The notes beneath the pieces are model-generated. The model was not told where the DNA came from. It saw nothing but the letters and a program-made list of their open reading frames with translations, and ran no database searches. Shown here piece after piece: positions 8,945 through 17,612 of a stretch of DNA of 64,000 bases. Positions within the stretch are counted from its first letter, which is position 1. Each line of letters opens with the position of its first letter. Where the stretch lies: assembly GCA_963792125.1 (NCBI GenBank), contig CAWBVA010000012.1, forward strand, positions 682,001 through 746,000, given 5' to 3'. The translations under genes were made by a program, and so were the position numbers. The DNA is from Methanocella_A sp963792125. GTDB lineage: Archaea > Halobacteriota > Methanocellia > Methanocellales > Methanocellaceae.

Positions 8945-9045
8945 AACTTATTTAATAATCGATAAATAGCTTACATTGCTCTAATTGCTCATGTCAATAG
9001 TGCATGACCACGTAAATTGTATAATGAAATAGCGAGGTAAGAGAC

Positions 9046-9944
9046 ATGAGCACAAAGAACTGTAACCCGTTTAACTCAGTGTATTGCAATCTTAAAGTAA
9101 AGCTGACTGGCAGCCTGAGCGAGAATGACCTTAACGGCCTCTATAGCTGCACGCTTTGCAACGAGTGCCACACGGCCGGCTTCAACCTTACGGCGAGGGA
9201 GATCGCTGTGGCAAGAAGCCTCGTCGCGCCCCATGTTAGCGTCATCGGAAGGAACATCCGCGAGTCGGGCAACCCCTATGGCGTCAACGACACAAGGAAA
9301 GGCGACGGGCCGGACCCGAGCGGCACGATATTGTTCAGGGGATGCACCCCGGCCTATAAGACGCCGGAGATACTGGCGTCAGTCGAAAGCCTGCTGCGGC
9401 GCAAAGGCATAGGGTACGGCTTTATGGACGGCGAGGCCTGCTGCGGCAACATCCTGTTCAGCCTCGGCGACCGTGCCTCCGGCACTGAGGCGGTCAGGGC
9501 GAACATCGCGAAGTTCAATGCCGCCGGGGTAAAGCGGATTATCACCATATGCCCCGGCTGCTACGAAGCTTTCAACAAGTACTATAAAGGCCAGGATGGG
9601 TTTGACGCGGAAGTCGTCCTGGCGGTCGACCTGCTGGAAGGGATCGTCGGTCGCTGGGAGAGGGCTTCGCGGTGCAGGACTCCTGCCATGCCAGGGAGAA
9701 AGGCGCCGTGGTGCGGAGGATGCTTCCGGGTGCCGCAAAGACGAGCCCCGGCGTATGCTGTGGCGCCGGCAGCGGCCTGATGACCCACGATCGACTGCTC
9801 GCAGGCGCTAAAGCGCAAAAAGTGACCGACAGCAGTCACGTGAAGATCGTCACCTACTGCCCGTTCTGCTACATGAGCCTGTCGGCGGTGAAGCCGGACG
9901 GCGTTTCGGACATCTACATGTTGCTCGACGCACGCGGCTGCTGA
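9046..9944 (+). pseudogene. Fe-S CCG-domain oxidoreductase, frameshifted (HdrD/GlpC-like)
   Basis: The first frame (9046 to about 9650) gives a half 4Fe-4S motif (YSCTLCNECHTAGFNLT) and one CCG domain with GCTPAYKTPE, EACCGN and CPGCYEAF. The second CCG domain continues in another frame from about 9652 (QDSCHARE, GVCCGAGSG, YCPFCYMSL) to the stop at 9944. A single missing base joins them. Such proteins resemble the catalytic HdrB/HdrD subunit of heterodisulfide reductases, where the CCG domains bind unusual 4Fe-4S clusters. The two halves together are about 300 residues, a normal length. All cysteines are kept, which favours either a recent mutation or a sequence error. It stands alone; no Hdr partner is adjacent. 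Confidence 0.75.
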
Positions 9945-9951
9945 AGCGACG

Positions 9952-10287
9952 CTATTCCCGCAGCATGCCCGGGCACTGGTAGTTCAGCGGCAGGTGCTCC
10001 GCCACGGCGGCCTTCGCGTCTCCGGCGACGTGATAGCCAGTCTGCCCGCCTTCTTTTTCTGCCACGATAATCCCGTCGTCCGCCAGCTTATCCAGACAGG
10101 CGGCGACCGTGCCCTCGTCGATATGCGCCCGCCCGGCCAGCGACGTGGCCGTGATGCCGGGGTTCTCCAGGACGAGACGCAAGAGCGTACATGCGTTGCT
10201 GTCCGTCAGGTACGGTCCCAGCTTTCGCTCGACGTCATCGTCTCTCCTGCCGCGACCCAGCACTCCGTGAAGCCATTCTTTCAGCAT
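9952..10287 (-). CDS. Winged-helix regulator, short
   Basis: 111 residues. The core LLRLVLENPGITATSLAGRA, then HIDEGTVAACLDKLADDG, is a clear winged-helix DNA-binding unit, followed by a wing (QTGYHVAGDAKA). There is no sensor domain. It converges on the Fe-S gene at 9046-9944, whose stop lies 8 bp away, and is divergent from the glycine-rich gene at 10399. It may control that secreted protein; this is inference from position only. Confidence 0.7.
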   Translation of the reverse strand: MLKEWLHGVLGRGRRDDDVERKLGPYLTDSNACTLLRLVLENPGITATSLAGRAHIDEGTVAACLDKLADDGIIVAEKEGGQTGYHVAGDAKAAVAEHLPLNYQCPGMLRE

Positions 10288-10349
10288 GTTCCCGGCCCTG
10301 TTTATCGAATATTATTGCACGCTGCAGGCTAAAAAGGATATTTGTCGGC

Positions 10350-10367
10350 AGCAGGCCGTTTTAACAG
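10350..10367 (+). promoter_or_regulatory. 18-bp upstream element shared by the two glycine-rich genes
   Basis: GCAGGCCGTTTTAACAGG occurs here and again at 11263-11280, each time 30-50 bp before a glycine-rich secreted-protein gene. It may be a shared promoter element or only a trace of the tandem duplication. Confidence 0.45.
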
Positions 10368-10398
10368 GCCGGATACAGAGTATAACCGGGGATGGTAA

Positions 10399-11004
10399 AT
10401 GATGAATATTTGCAAGACAGCGGCTTTAATCTTTATTGCCGTCGCGATCGTTACCGGGCCGGCCATGGCGCAAGCCTATGCCGGGGCCGGGGCCGGTACC
10501 TGGACGTCGGGAGGAGGCGGACAGTATGTCGGCGGAGGAGTGAGTACAGGCACCGGAGGAGCACAGACGTTCTCTCTCGGGAGCGGAAACATGTATTCGA
10601 TGATGTCAGTCAGCCCTGATGACGCGGCCAGGCTGCAAAACGAAGGTGTGCGCGTGGTGACGGTGCCGGCAGGCACGATGGTGTATGTCACCTCGCAGAC
10701 CGGCCAGCCCCTGAACATCGGCACGGGGCAGGGACAGACGCCTAACATGATCGTCTTCGGGCCGGGCGGGTTCGTCGGCACAGGCGTCTGGGCCGGGCCG
10801 GGCACAGGCGCGTGGGCCGGTACAGGCGGCGCAGGTGCAGGCGTGGGTGTCGGAGTAGGCGCAGGCGGCACAGGCGCGGGCGCGGTATCAGGACCGGGCG
10901 GCTCCATGCAGATGTACTCGTTCACCGGCAGCGCGGGACAGGCATACCTGATCACGCAGCAGTCCGGCGGCACGATGGACAGGGTACTGGTTGTCTTCCA
11001 GTAG
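10399..11004 (+). CDS. Glycine-rich secreted protein, copy 1
   Basis: 201 residues. A signal peptide (AALIFIAVAIVTGPAMA, cut near residue 25) is followed by a glycine-rich start, a conserved core (AQTFSLGSGN; VPAGTMVYVTSQTGQP; NMIVFGPGGF), a second Gly/Ala-rich run of about 45 residues, and a conserved end (SGPGGSMQMYSFTG to VLVVF). The core and end return in the neighbour at 11313-11810, so the pair arose by tandem duplication. Family unknown. The composition suggests an extracellular matrix or surface polymer. GGGGATGG precedes two adjacent ATGs (10399 and 10402). It ends 14 bp before a hairpin-rich repeat element. Confidence 0.75.
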   Translation: MMNICKTAALIFIAVAIVTGPAMAQAYAGAGAGTWTSGGGGQYVGGGVSTGTGGAQTFSLGSGNMYSMMSVSPDDAARLQNEGVRVVTVPAGTMVYVTSQTGQPLNIGTGQGQTPNMIVFGPGGFVGTGVWAGPGTGAWAGTGGAGAGVGVGVGAGGTGAGAVSGPGGSMQMYSFTGSAGQAYLITQQSGGTMDRVLVVFQ

Positions 11005-11017
11005 CTGGTTTTTGCGG

Positions 11018-11141
11018 GGCTGTCGGGGGGCTTTGTTCCAAAAAAGCCCCCCTGACTCGCGACACCGGACGCCAGTGCCGAAGGCACAAACGCGATAGTT
11101 TTGGAAGGGGGCAGGGGGAACCTTTTAGCAAAAGGTTCCCC
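11018..11141 (+). repeat. Three-hairpin repeat element, copy 1
   Basis: About 125 bp with three stems: GGGGGGCTTT pairing with AAAAGCCCCCC, GTGCCGAAGGCAC, and GGGGAACCTTTT pairing with AAAAGGTTCCCC. The spacer GACACCGGACGCCAGTGCC is kept in copy 2 (31811-31945) and more loosely in copy 3 (62391-62518, inverted). It lies right behind glycine-rich gene 1, so it could also end that transcript. No open frame is shared by the copies. Confidence 0.75.
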
Positions 11142-11312
11142 TGTACACATGCCGGAACTATTATTTTTTATAATGCAGAGAGCCCCGCTTCTTCCCTCGC
11201 ACGACCGCGCAGCAGTATCGAAGATATCTCAGTCTGCATGCGGGAAAGGATGCTTGTCCGTGGCAGGCCGTTTTAACAGGGCAGGCACACAGGTATTTCG
11301 AGGATGGAAAAA

Positions 11313-11810
11313 ATGAACAGGACAATCAGAACAGCGGTTTTGATCATGCTGGCCCTGGCCGTAGTCTCCGGGCCGGCGATGGCACAGCAGACATTCGCGG
11401 GCGCGGGGACGACTGCAGGCACCGGCGGCACGCAGACGTTCTCGCTGGGCGGGTACAGCTTCTCGATCAATACGATCAACCAGGTTGATGCAACGCGCTT
11501 GCAGGAGATGGGTGTCCAGACGGTTTCGGTCCCCGCCGGAACGAGCGTATATGTGACCTCTTCGACAGGCCAGCCTGCGTCGATCAGCACTGGAAAGGGG
11601 CCGACTAACTTGATCGTCTTCGGGCCGGGCGGCTTCGCGGGCGCGGGAACCACTGCAGGCACAGGCGGCGCAGGGACAGGAGCCGGCGTGATTTCAGGCC
11701 CGGGCGGTACTATGCAGACATACTCGTTCACCGGCAATGCCGGCCAGTACTATGTGATCATGCAGAGGTCTGACGGCACACGCGACATAGTGCTGGTCAG
11801 CTTCGATTAA
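11313..11810 (+). CDS. Glycine-rich secreted protein, copy 2
   Basis: 165 residues from the ATG at 11313, which has GAGG upstream; an ATG at 11304 is less well placed. The signal peptide is AVLIMLALAVVSGPAMA. The mature protein keeps the core of copy 1 (TQTFSLGGYSFSI; VPAGTSVYVTSSTGQP; NLIVFGPGGFAG; SGPGGTMQTYSFTG; DIVLVSF) but has much shorter Gly/Ala runs. The length change is thus confined to the low-complexity parts, while the folded parts are conserved. Function unknown; probably exported to the cell surface. Confidence 0.75.
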   Translation: MNRTIRTAVLIMLALAVVSGPAMAQQTFAGAGTTAGTGGTQTFSLGGYSFSINTINQVDATRLQEMGVQTVSVPAGTSVYVTSSTGQPASISTGKGPTNLIVFGPGGFAGAGTTAGTGGAGTGAGVISGPGGTMQTYSFTGNAGQYYVIMQRSDGTRDIVLVSFD

Positions 11811-11853
11811 AAATACAGTGAGACACGGCGATATGCCGTGCCTCCGTCCATTT

Positions 11854-12666
11854 TTAGCTCTTTTCCGACAGCTCAGCCGCCATCAGCCTGGTCGCCTGCT
11901 TCAGCCCCCGGACGAACGCTCTCAACTCATCGGGGCTGGCGCCCTTCGCGATCATATCCACGATGACGCTGCCTACGATAGCCCCGTCTGCGCCCATGTC
12001 GATCACTTCGCGCACATGGTCCGGCCCGGAGATGCCAAAGCCCACCGCTACGGGCGTGTCCCCGGACGCTTTTACCGCCCGGTCCACGACCGGCCGCAGG
12101 CTCTGCGACAGCTCTTTCCTTTTGCCGGTCACCCCCATGGTAGAGACCAGGTAGACGAAACCCGACGAGCCGTCCAGTATTTCCCGCATCCTCGCCTCGC
12201 TCGTGTTGGGCGTCACGATGTTGACATAGTCGACGCCATGTTCCGTGCAGGCCGCCCGGACTTCGCCGCTTTCCTCGCGGGGCAGGTCGGCCACGATCAA
12301 TCCCGCCACGCCGGCATCCCGGCACGAGGCGGCAAACCGCCCGACGCCGTACTGCAGCACGATATTGTAGTACGTCAGGTACACGACCGGCACCTTTTTG
12401 TCCAGCGCCCCGGCGATTTCGAACGCGAGATCGGTGTTCATGCCTGCCTTCAGCGCCCGGTCGACGGCGGCCTGTATCACCGGCCCGTCGGCGATAGGGT
12501 CCGAGAACGGTACGCCCAGCTCCAGCACGTCCACCGCGCCCGAGTCAATTAACGACTGCGCGATGGCCAATGACTCGACAGGGGAGGGATCGCCTAGCGT
12601 GATATAGGCGATCAACGCGCCTTCTCCCCGGGCGCGGAGGCGGTCGAACTGTTCAGACAGCCTCAT
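11854..12666 (-). CDS. trpA: Tryptophan synthase alpha subunit
   Basis: 270 residues; cleaves indole-3-glycerol phosphate to indole and passes indole to TrpB. The barrel shows ALIAYITLGDPSP, the catalytic Glu in VLELGVPFSDPIADGP, the Asp-containing PVVYLTYYNIV, and the phosphate site VGFGISGPDHV. The start ATG overlaps the trpB stop (ATGA), so it is the last gene of the trp operon. A longer open frame upstream only reads through trpB in a wrong frame. Confidence 0.96.
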   Translation of the reverse strand: MRLSEQFDRLRARGEGALIAYITLGDPSPVESLAIAQSLIDSGAVDVLELGVPFSDPIADGPVIQAAVDRALKAGMNTDLAFEIAGALDKKVPVVYLTYYNIVLQYGVGRFAASCRDAGVAGLIVADLPREESGEVRAACTEHGVDYVNIVTPNTSEARMREILDGSSGFVYLVSTMGVTGKRKELSQSLRPVVDRAVKASGDTPVAVGFGISGPDHVREVIDMGADGAIVGSVIVDMIAKGASPDELRAFVRGLKQATRLMAAELSEKS

Positions 12667-13845
12667 ATGTCCACCCCCATGTGCTTCGCTACTGTGTATA
12701 CGTCCTTGTCGCCACGGCCGGAGAGGTTGACGATGACCGTTTTGTCCTTCAGTTCTTCCGCGTTCTTGATCGCCCATGCCACCGCATGGGACGACTCCAG
12801 CGCGGGAAGGATGCCCTCGACCATGCCCAGCTCCCGGAACGCGTGCAGCGCTTCGTCGTCGGTGGCGTAGCTGTACTCCGCCCGGCCCACGTCCCGCAGC
12901 ATGGCATGTTCCGGCCCTACCGCCGCATAGTCCAGCCCGGCAGAGACACTGTGTGTGTCAGATATCTGGCCGTATTTATCCTGCAGCACGTAGGTATAGG
13001 AGCCATGAAGCACGCCTTTGCTGCCTCCCTGGAAGCGTGCGGCATGCTTTCCGGATTCCAGGCCGCAGCCGCCCGCCTCGACGCCGACGAGCCGTACATC
13101 CCTGTCTTTCAGGAATCCCGAAAAGATGCCGATCGCGTTGCTGCCGCCGCCCACGCAGGCGACGATACAGGCGGGCAGATCGCCGTTCCTCCCGGAGCAC
13201 CTGCGCTCTCGCCTCCCGGCCGATGACGCTCTGGAAGTCCTTCACCATGGCGGGATAAGGGTGCGGGCCGTAGGCGGTGCCGAACAGGTAGTGTGTGTCG
13301 TCGAGGCACGTCACCCAGGAACGCATGGCCTCGCTGATGGCGTCCTTCAGCGTACGAGTGCCATTCTTCACTGCGACGACCTCTGCGCCCAGCAGCCGCA
13401 TGCGGAACACGTTCATCTTCTGCCGCTCGATGTCCACCTCGCCCATGTAAATCGTGCAGTCCATGCCGAGCGCCCGGGCTGCCGTAGCCGTGGCCACGCC
13501 ATGCTGCCCGGCCCCCGTCTCTGCGATCAGCCTCGTCTTGCCCATGCGCTTTGCCAGCAGCGCCTGGCCGATGGTGTTGTTGATCTTGTGGGCGCCGGTG
13601 AAGGCCTGGTCTTCCCGTTTCAAATATAATTTGAAGCCATACTTCCGGCTCATGTTCCGGGACAGCGTGAGCGGCGTGGGCCGTCCCACGAACTGCCTCA
13701 GGTAGTCGTCCAGCTCCGCCCGGAAGCTCGTATCGTTCCTGTACTTCTCGTAGCCGGCCGCGACGTCCTGCAGCGCGGGCACCAGCATCTCGGGCACGTA
13801 GGTGCCACCGTATTCTCCATATCTGCTCTCTATCATGTCAGACAC
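12663..13845 (-). pseudogene. trpB: Tryptophan synthase beta subunit, one frameshift
   Basis: The first frame (13845 to about 13185) encodes the N-terminal two thirds, including RPTPL, the PLP lysine in TGAHKINN, and GAGQHGVATA. The rest (DLPACIVACVGGGSNAIG to the end MGVDI) continues in another frame after one extra base near 13180. Joined, the protein is about 393 residues, normal for TrpB1, with every motif kept. It converts indole and serine to tryptophan. It overlaps trpD/F upstream by 13 bp and trpA downstream. Because the operon is otherwise intact, a sequence error is as likely as a real mutation; if the break is real, the cell would need another TrpB. Confidence 0.9.
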
Positions 13846-15521
13846 CCTTCGCGCTCGTCGATAAATGCCCTTACTTTCTCCATGTCTTTCCGGTATTCCC
13901 CGTTCTCCACGCCGCTCGACACGTCGACGGCAAACGGCCGGGCTACGCGCACTGCATCCGCCACGTTGGCCGGCGTCAGCCCTCCGGCCAGCAGCACTGG
14001 CATGTTTACCGAGCCGATGATGCCTGCCGAGGTCTCCCAGTTGTGCACCGCACCGCTGCCCCCGCCGGCGGGCGACAGCGTGTCCAGCAGTATCGCGTCG
14101 GCGGAGCCTTCGTAGGCCTTTGCCTTCGCGACTTCGTCCCCGGAGCCCACGTGGATGGTCTTGATCAGTCGGGCCCAGGGGAGCTGCCCTTTGATTCGCC
14201 GGAGCATCTCCGGAGGCTCCTCGCCGTGAAGCTGGATGGCGCCAGGCTTGACGAGACGCCCGGCGCTGACTACCTCTTCAGCAGATGAAGGCATCATGAC
14301 CGCTACAGGCGTGACGAATGGCGGCAGGCCTGCAACTATGGATTTAGCCTGCGTTGCGCTGATGCGCCGGGGCGAGATGCTGACGTCGACCAGGAACCCG
14401 ATCGCGTCGGCGCCGGCGGAGACGCAGGCCAGCGCGTCGTCCAGCGTGCGGACGCCGCAGATTTTGACTCTCGTCACGCGGACGCCTCCCGGGAACGGGA
14501 GACGTCTGCCTCCCGGGAACGGGCAACGTACGCTCTCCAGCACGGCCAGCGCTTTGCCCGAGTCTATGGAGTCGGCAGCAGCCTTTGCCGCTTCCCTGAT
14601 GGAAGACGCGCCGCCGCCGACATAGATGCCACAGGCCGCATTGGCGATGATCACGTCACGTTTCGGCCCGCGCTCCTCGCCCTTCAGCAGCCGCAGCGCC
14701 AGCCGGGCGTTCTCTGCCGCGTCGCCGCCGGAAAGCTCTGCAGGGGACGACATGAGCATTCCCAGGTCGGCCGGATCGATCTCGTAGGGCACGATTTCGC
14801 CATGCCTGACCTCGCAGGCGATGGTCCGGCCGAAGGTGGATACCTCGTCGAGGCCGCCGACGCCGTGCACTACGATGGCCCGCTCCACGCCGAGGTTGCG
14901 CAGCACGCTGGCGACAGGGGCTACAAGCGACGCGTCGTAGACGCCGACGAGCTGTGCCCCCGCAGACGCCGGATTCGTCAACGGGCCCAGCAGGTTGAAC
15001 ACCGTCCTGATGCCCACTTCCTTTCTCGGGCTGACCGCATGTTTCATGGACGCGTGAAAGACAGGGGCGAACATGAACCCGAACCCTATGTCCTCGATCA
15101 TCCGCTCTACGACTGCCGGAGGCAGGTCGATCTTCGCTCCCAGCGCCTCGAGGATGTCGGCGCTGCCCGACCGGGACGTCACAGAGCGGTTGCCGTGCTT
15201 GGCCACGGGCACGCCTGCGCCCGCCACCACGAAGGAGGCGGTCGTGCTGATGTTGAACGTCTTGATACGGTCGCCGCCGGTGCCGCACATGTCGACGAGC
15301 CTGCGGCTCGTACGCGGGTGAATCTGCTGGCAGAACTCCCGCATGACCCTGGCGAACGAGGTGATGTTGGACACGGACTCGCCGTTCATGCGCAGCGCGG
15401 TGAGGAAGCTGCCCATCTGTGCCTGCGTGGCTTTGCCGGACATGATCGTGCGCATCGCGTCGGCCGATTCGGCCTCGGTCAGCTCCTGCCGGTCGACGAG
15501 CTTCTGGATGTACTCCTTCAT
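13833..15521 (-). CDS. trpDF: Fused anthranilate phosphoribosyltransferase / phosphoribosylanthranilate isomerase
   Basis: 562 codons in one frame. Residues 1-348 are TrpD, with VDMCGTGGDRIKTFNIST and KHGNRSVTSRSGSAD binding phosphoribosyl pyrophosphate. Residues 349-562 are TrpF (RVKICGVRTLDDA, AIQLHGEE, LLAGGLTPANV). They catalyse two successive steps. The junction codes for the doubled phrase PFPGG..PFPGG and rests on a 16-bp direct repeat (14484-14499 and 14508-14523, 24 bp apart). Just after it lies GGGAGG and a GTG (14477) that could start TrpF alone. So the fusion may be recent, and both fused and separate products are possible. It overlaps trpG as ATGA and trpB by 13 bp. Confidence 0.93.
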   Translation of the reverse strand: MKEYIQKLVDRQELTEAESADAMRTIMSGKATQAQMGSFLTALRMNGESVSNITSFARVMREFCQQIHPRTSRRLVDMCGTGGDRIKTFNISTTASFVVAGAGVPVAKHGNRSVTSRSGSADILEALGAKIDLPPAVVERMIEDIGFGFMFAPVFHASMKHAVSPRKEVGIRTVFNLLGPLTNPASAGAQLVGVYDASLVAPVASVLRNLGVERAIVVHGVGGLDEVSTFGRTIACEVRHGEIVPYEIDPADLGMLMSSPAELSGGDAAENARLALRLLKGEERGPKRDVIIANAACGIYVGGGASSIREAAKAAADSIDSGKALAVLESVRCPFPGGRRLPFPGGVRVTRVKICGVRTLDDALACVSAGADAIGFLVDVSISPRRISATQAKSIVAGLPPFVTPVAVMMPSSAEEVVSAGRLVKPGAIQLHGEEPPEMLRRIKGQLPWARLIKTIHVGSGDEVAKAKAYEGSADAILLDTLSPAGGGSGAVHNWETSAGIIGSVNMPVLLAGGLTPANVADAVRVARPFAVDVSSGVENGEYRKDMEKVRAFIDEREGCLT

Positions 15522-16111
15522 GTGTTGTCACCGCCGTAGACGGCGGTGACGCCGTAAAGGAAGTTGGCTATGATCTTCTTGCCGTCCCCTGTCAGGATGG
15601 ACTCTGGATGGAACTGGACACCTTCAATAGGGTATTCGCGGTGCCGCACGCCCATGATTTCCCCGTCGGCTGTCACTGCCGTCACCTTGAGCGACTCCGG
15701 GAACCCGGCACGCCTGATGGCCAGCGAGTGGTAGCGGGTGGCCGTGATCGGACGACAGAGCCCGGCATAAATGCCTTCGCCATCGTGCCGGATGAGACTG
15801 GTCTTACCATGCATGGGCACCGGGGCACGGGATACGATGCCGCCGAAGGCGATGCCGATGCACTGGTGGCCCAGGCAGACTCCCATAGTCGGCACCTTCT
15901 GGCTGACGTTCCGGATGATGTCCACACAGCTTCCCGCGTCCTCCGGCTTGCCCGGGCCGGGGCTGAGAATGATCCGGTCCGGTGCGATGGCCTCTACTTC
16001 TTCGAGAGTGATCGTGTTGGGCACGACGACCGGGTCGGCCCCCAGTTCGCCGACGTACTGGTACAGGTTATAGACGAACGAGTCTACGTTATCGACGATC
16101 ATGACTTTCAT
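15518..16111 (-). CDS. trpG: Anthranilate synthase, glutamine amidotransferase subunit
   Basis: 197 residues of class I glutamine amidotransferase. The nucleophile Cys is in GVCLGHQCIG (near residue 80), the oxyanion loop in LSPGPGKPEDAG, and the His/Glu pair in GVQFHPESIL. It supplies ammonia to TrpE for anthranilate formation. The start lies 23 bp inside the end of trpE and the stop overlaps the trpD start, the tight packing expected for a stoichiometric complex. Confidence 0.96.
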   Translation of the reverse strand: MKVMIVDNVDSFVYNLYQYVGELGADPVVVPNTITLEEVEAIAPDRIILSPGPGKPEDAGSCVDIIRNVSQKVPTMGVCLGHQCIGIAFGGIVSRAPVPMHGKTSLIRHDGEGIYAGLCRPITATRYHSLAIRRAGFPESLKVTAVTADGEIMGVRHREYPIEGVQFHPESILTGDGKKIIANFLYGVTAVYGGDNT

Positions 16112-17612
16112 ATTTGCCTCCTGCCTCGGCAGGGGCCGCGCTCCCTGCCGCAGCTTCCAGCGCCCGGATCATCGCGGCCCCCTTGTTCATCGACTCGACA
16201 TACTCCTTTTCCGGCTCCGAGTCCATCACGATGCCTGCGCCCGCCTGAACGTAGGCCTTGCCGTCCTTCAGCAGGATGGTGCGGATCGCGATGGCCATGT
16301 CCATGTTGCCGCTGAAGGACAGGTAGCCCACGCAGCCTGCGTACAGGCCCCGGCGCCTGCCTTCAAGCTCTTCGATGATCTGCATGGCCCGTGTCTTGGG
16401 CGCTCCCGAGACGGTCCCGGCCGGGAAAGCGGCCGCCAGCACGTCAATCATGTCCTTGTCATCCGCAAGATCGCCTACCACGTTGGACACGATGTGCTGG
16501 ACGTGGGAGTACTTCTCCGTCGCCATGAAATCGTCGACCCGGACAGTGCCGAACTTTGCCACCTTGCCCACGTCGTTGCGGCCCAGGTCGACGAGCATGA
16601 CGTGCTCCGCCACCTCCTTGGGATCGGCCTTCATCTCGGCCTCCAGCGCCGTATCCTCTTCCTCTGTGGCGCCGCGGGGGCGGGTGCCTGCGATGGGTCG
16701 GACGATGACCTTGCCGTTCTCGACCTTCACCAGGATTTCCGGGCTGGAGCCCACGACCGCTGCGTCGCCGAACTCCAGGAAGTACATGTACGGCGACGGA
16801 TTGATCGATTTCAGCGCCCGGTAGAGCGCCACGCGATCGACGTCCGTGTCGATTTCCGCCCGCTGGGAAATGACGATCTGGAAAGCGTCGCCGTCGAGTA
16901 TGTACTCCTTCGACCGGCGCACCATGTCCATGTACTGCTCCTTCGTGGTCGGGTAGCTCACTGTGACAGGCTTCCGTACGCTGCCGGGATTCGCCACGGG
17001 CGGTATAGTTAGCGATTCTTTCATCGCACGCAGGCGTTCCCGGGCTTCCATCAGCGAACGCTTATCGCCTTCCCGGGCGCAGGCCACGAGCATCTTGACA
17101 CCGGCGGCGTGATCGAATACGATCATGTCCTCGACGAACAGCAGGTCGGCGTCGGCACAACCCGTATCGTCGGCAGCGCCATCTCCGATATTGTCTATAT
17201 AGCGTACAAAGTCGTAGGAGATGTACCCGGCCAGGCCGCCGAAGAACGGTGGCAGCGGCGGTATGCTCCGGCCGAATGACTCCTCGAAGAAGTAGACGGG
17301 CGGCTGCAGCCGGAACCCGGCCATGAAGTCCTTAAGGAAAGCCAGCGGGCCGCCTTCATAGGGGCCGATGTCCCGGCCGTCGACCATAATCTTGCCGCAG
17401 TCGATGCGTATCGAGCGATCGCCCGCGCCCACGAACGAGTACCGGGCCGACTTGCCGCCCGTCTCCGCCGACTCCAGCAGGAACGCCTTCTGCCCGTTCA
17501 GCCGGCGGAATGCCTCCAGCGGGTCGATGTCGTTGTCCAGCGGCTCGATCACAGGCACAATCCCGACGGGCTGCGATTTCCTCTGCCGTATCTCCTGTAA
17601 GACCGTGTCCAT
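16089..17612 (-). CDS. trpE: Anthranilate synthase component I
   Basis: About 507 residues; makes anthranilate from chorismate with TrpG. The N-terminal half carries the Trp-feedback element LLESAETGGKSARYSFVG. The C-terminal chorismate-binding half has DAFQIVISQRAEI, PIAGTRPRGAT, VDLGRNDVGKV, AAFPAGTVSGAPK and QAGAGIVMDSEPEKEY. The ATG at 17612 shares bases with the trpC stop (TGATG); a GTG sits one codon earlier. It is the second gene of the operon. Confidence 0.96.
   Translation of the reverse strand: MDTVLQEIRQRKSQPVGIVPVIEPLDNDIDPLEAFRRLNGQKAFLLESAETGGKSARYSFVGAGDRSIRIDCGKIMVDGRDIGPYEGGPLAFLKDFMAGFRLQPPVYFFEESFGRSIPPLPPFFGGLAGYISYDFVRYIDNIGDGAADDTGCADADLLFVEDMIVFDHAAGVKMLVACAREGDKRSLMEARERLRAMKESLTIPPVANPGSVRKPVTVSYPTTKEQYMDMVRRSKEYILDGDAFQIVISQRAEIDTDVDRVALYRALKSINPSPYMYFLEFGDAAVVGSSPEILVKVENGKVIVRPIAGTRPRGATEEEDTALEAEMKADPKEVAEHVMLVDLGRNDVGKVAKFGTVRVDDFMATEKYSHVQHIVSNVVGDLADDKDMIDVLAAAFPAGTVSGAPKTRAMQIIEELEGRRRGLYAGCVGYLSFSGNMDMAIAIRTILLKDGKAYVQAGAGIVMDSEPEKEYVESMNKGAAMIRALEAAAGSAAPAEAGGKYESHDRR

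Noticed and set aside
14656..15531. Minus-strand frame of 291 codons over trpD
   Set aside because: Same strand as trpD but in the wrong frame; trpD in the other frame has all family motifs.
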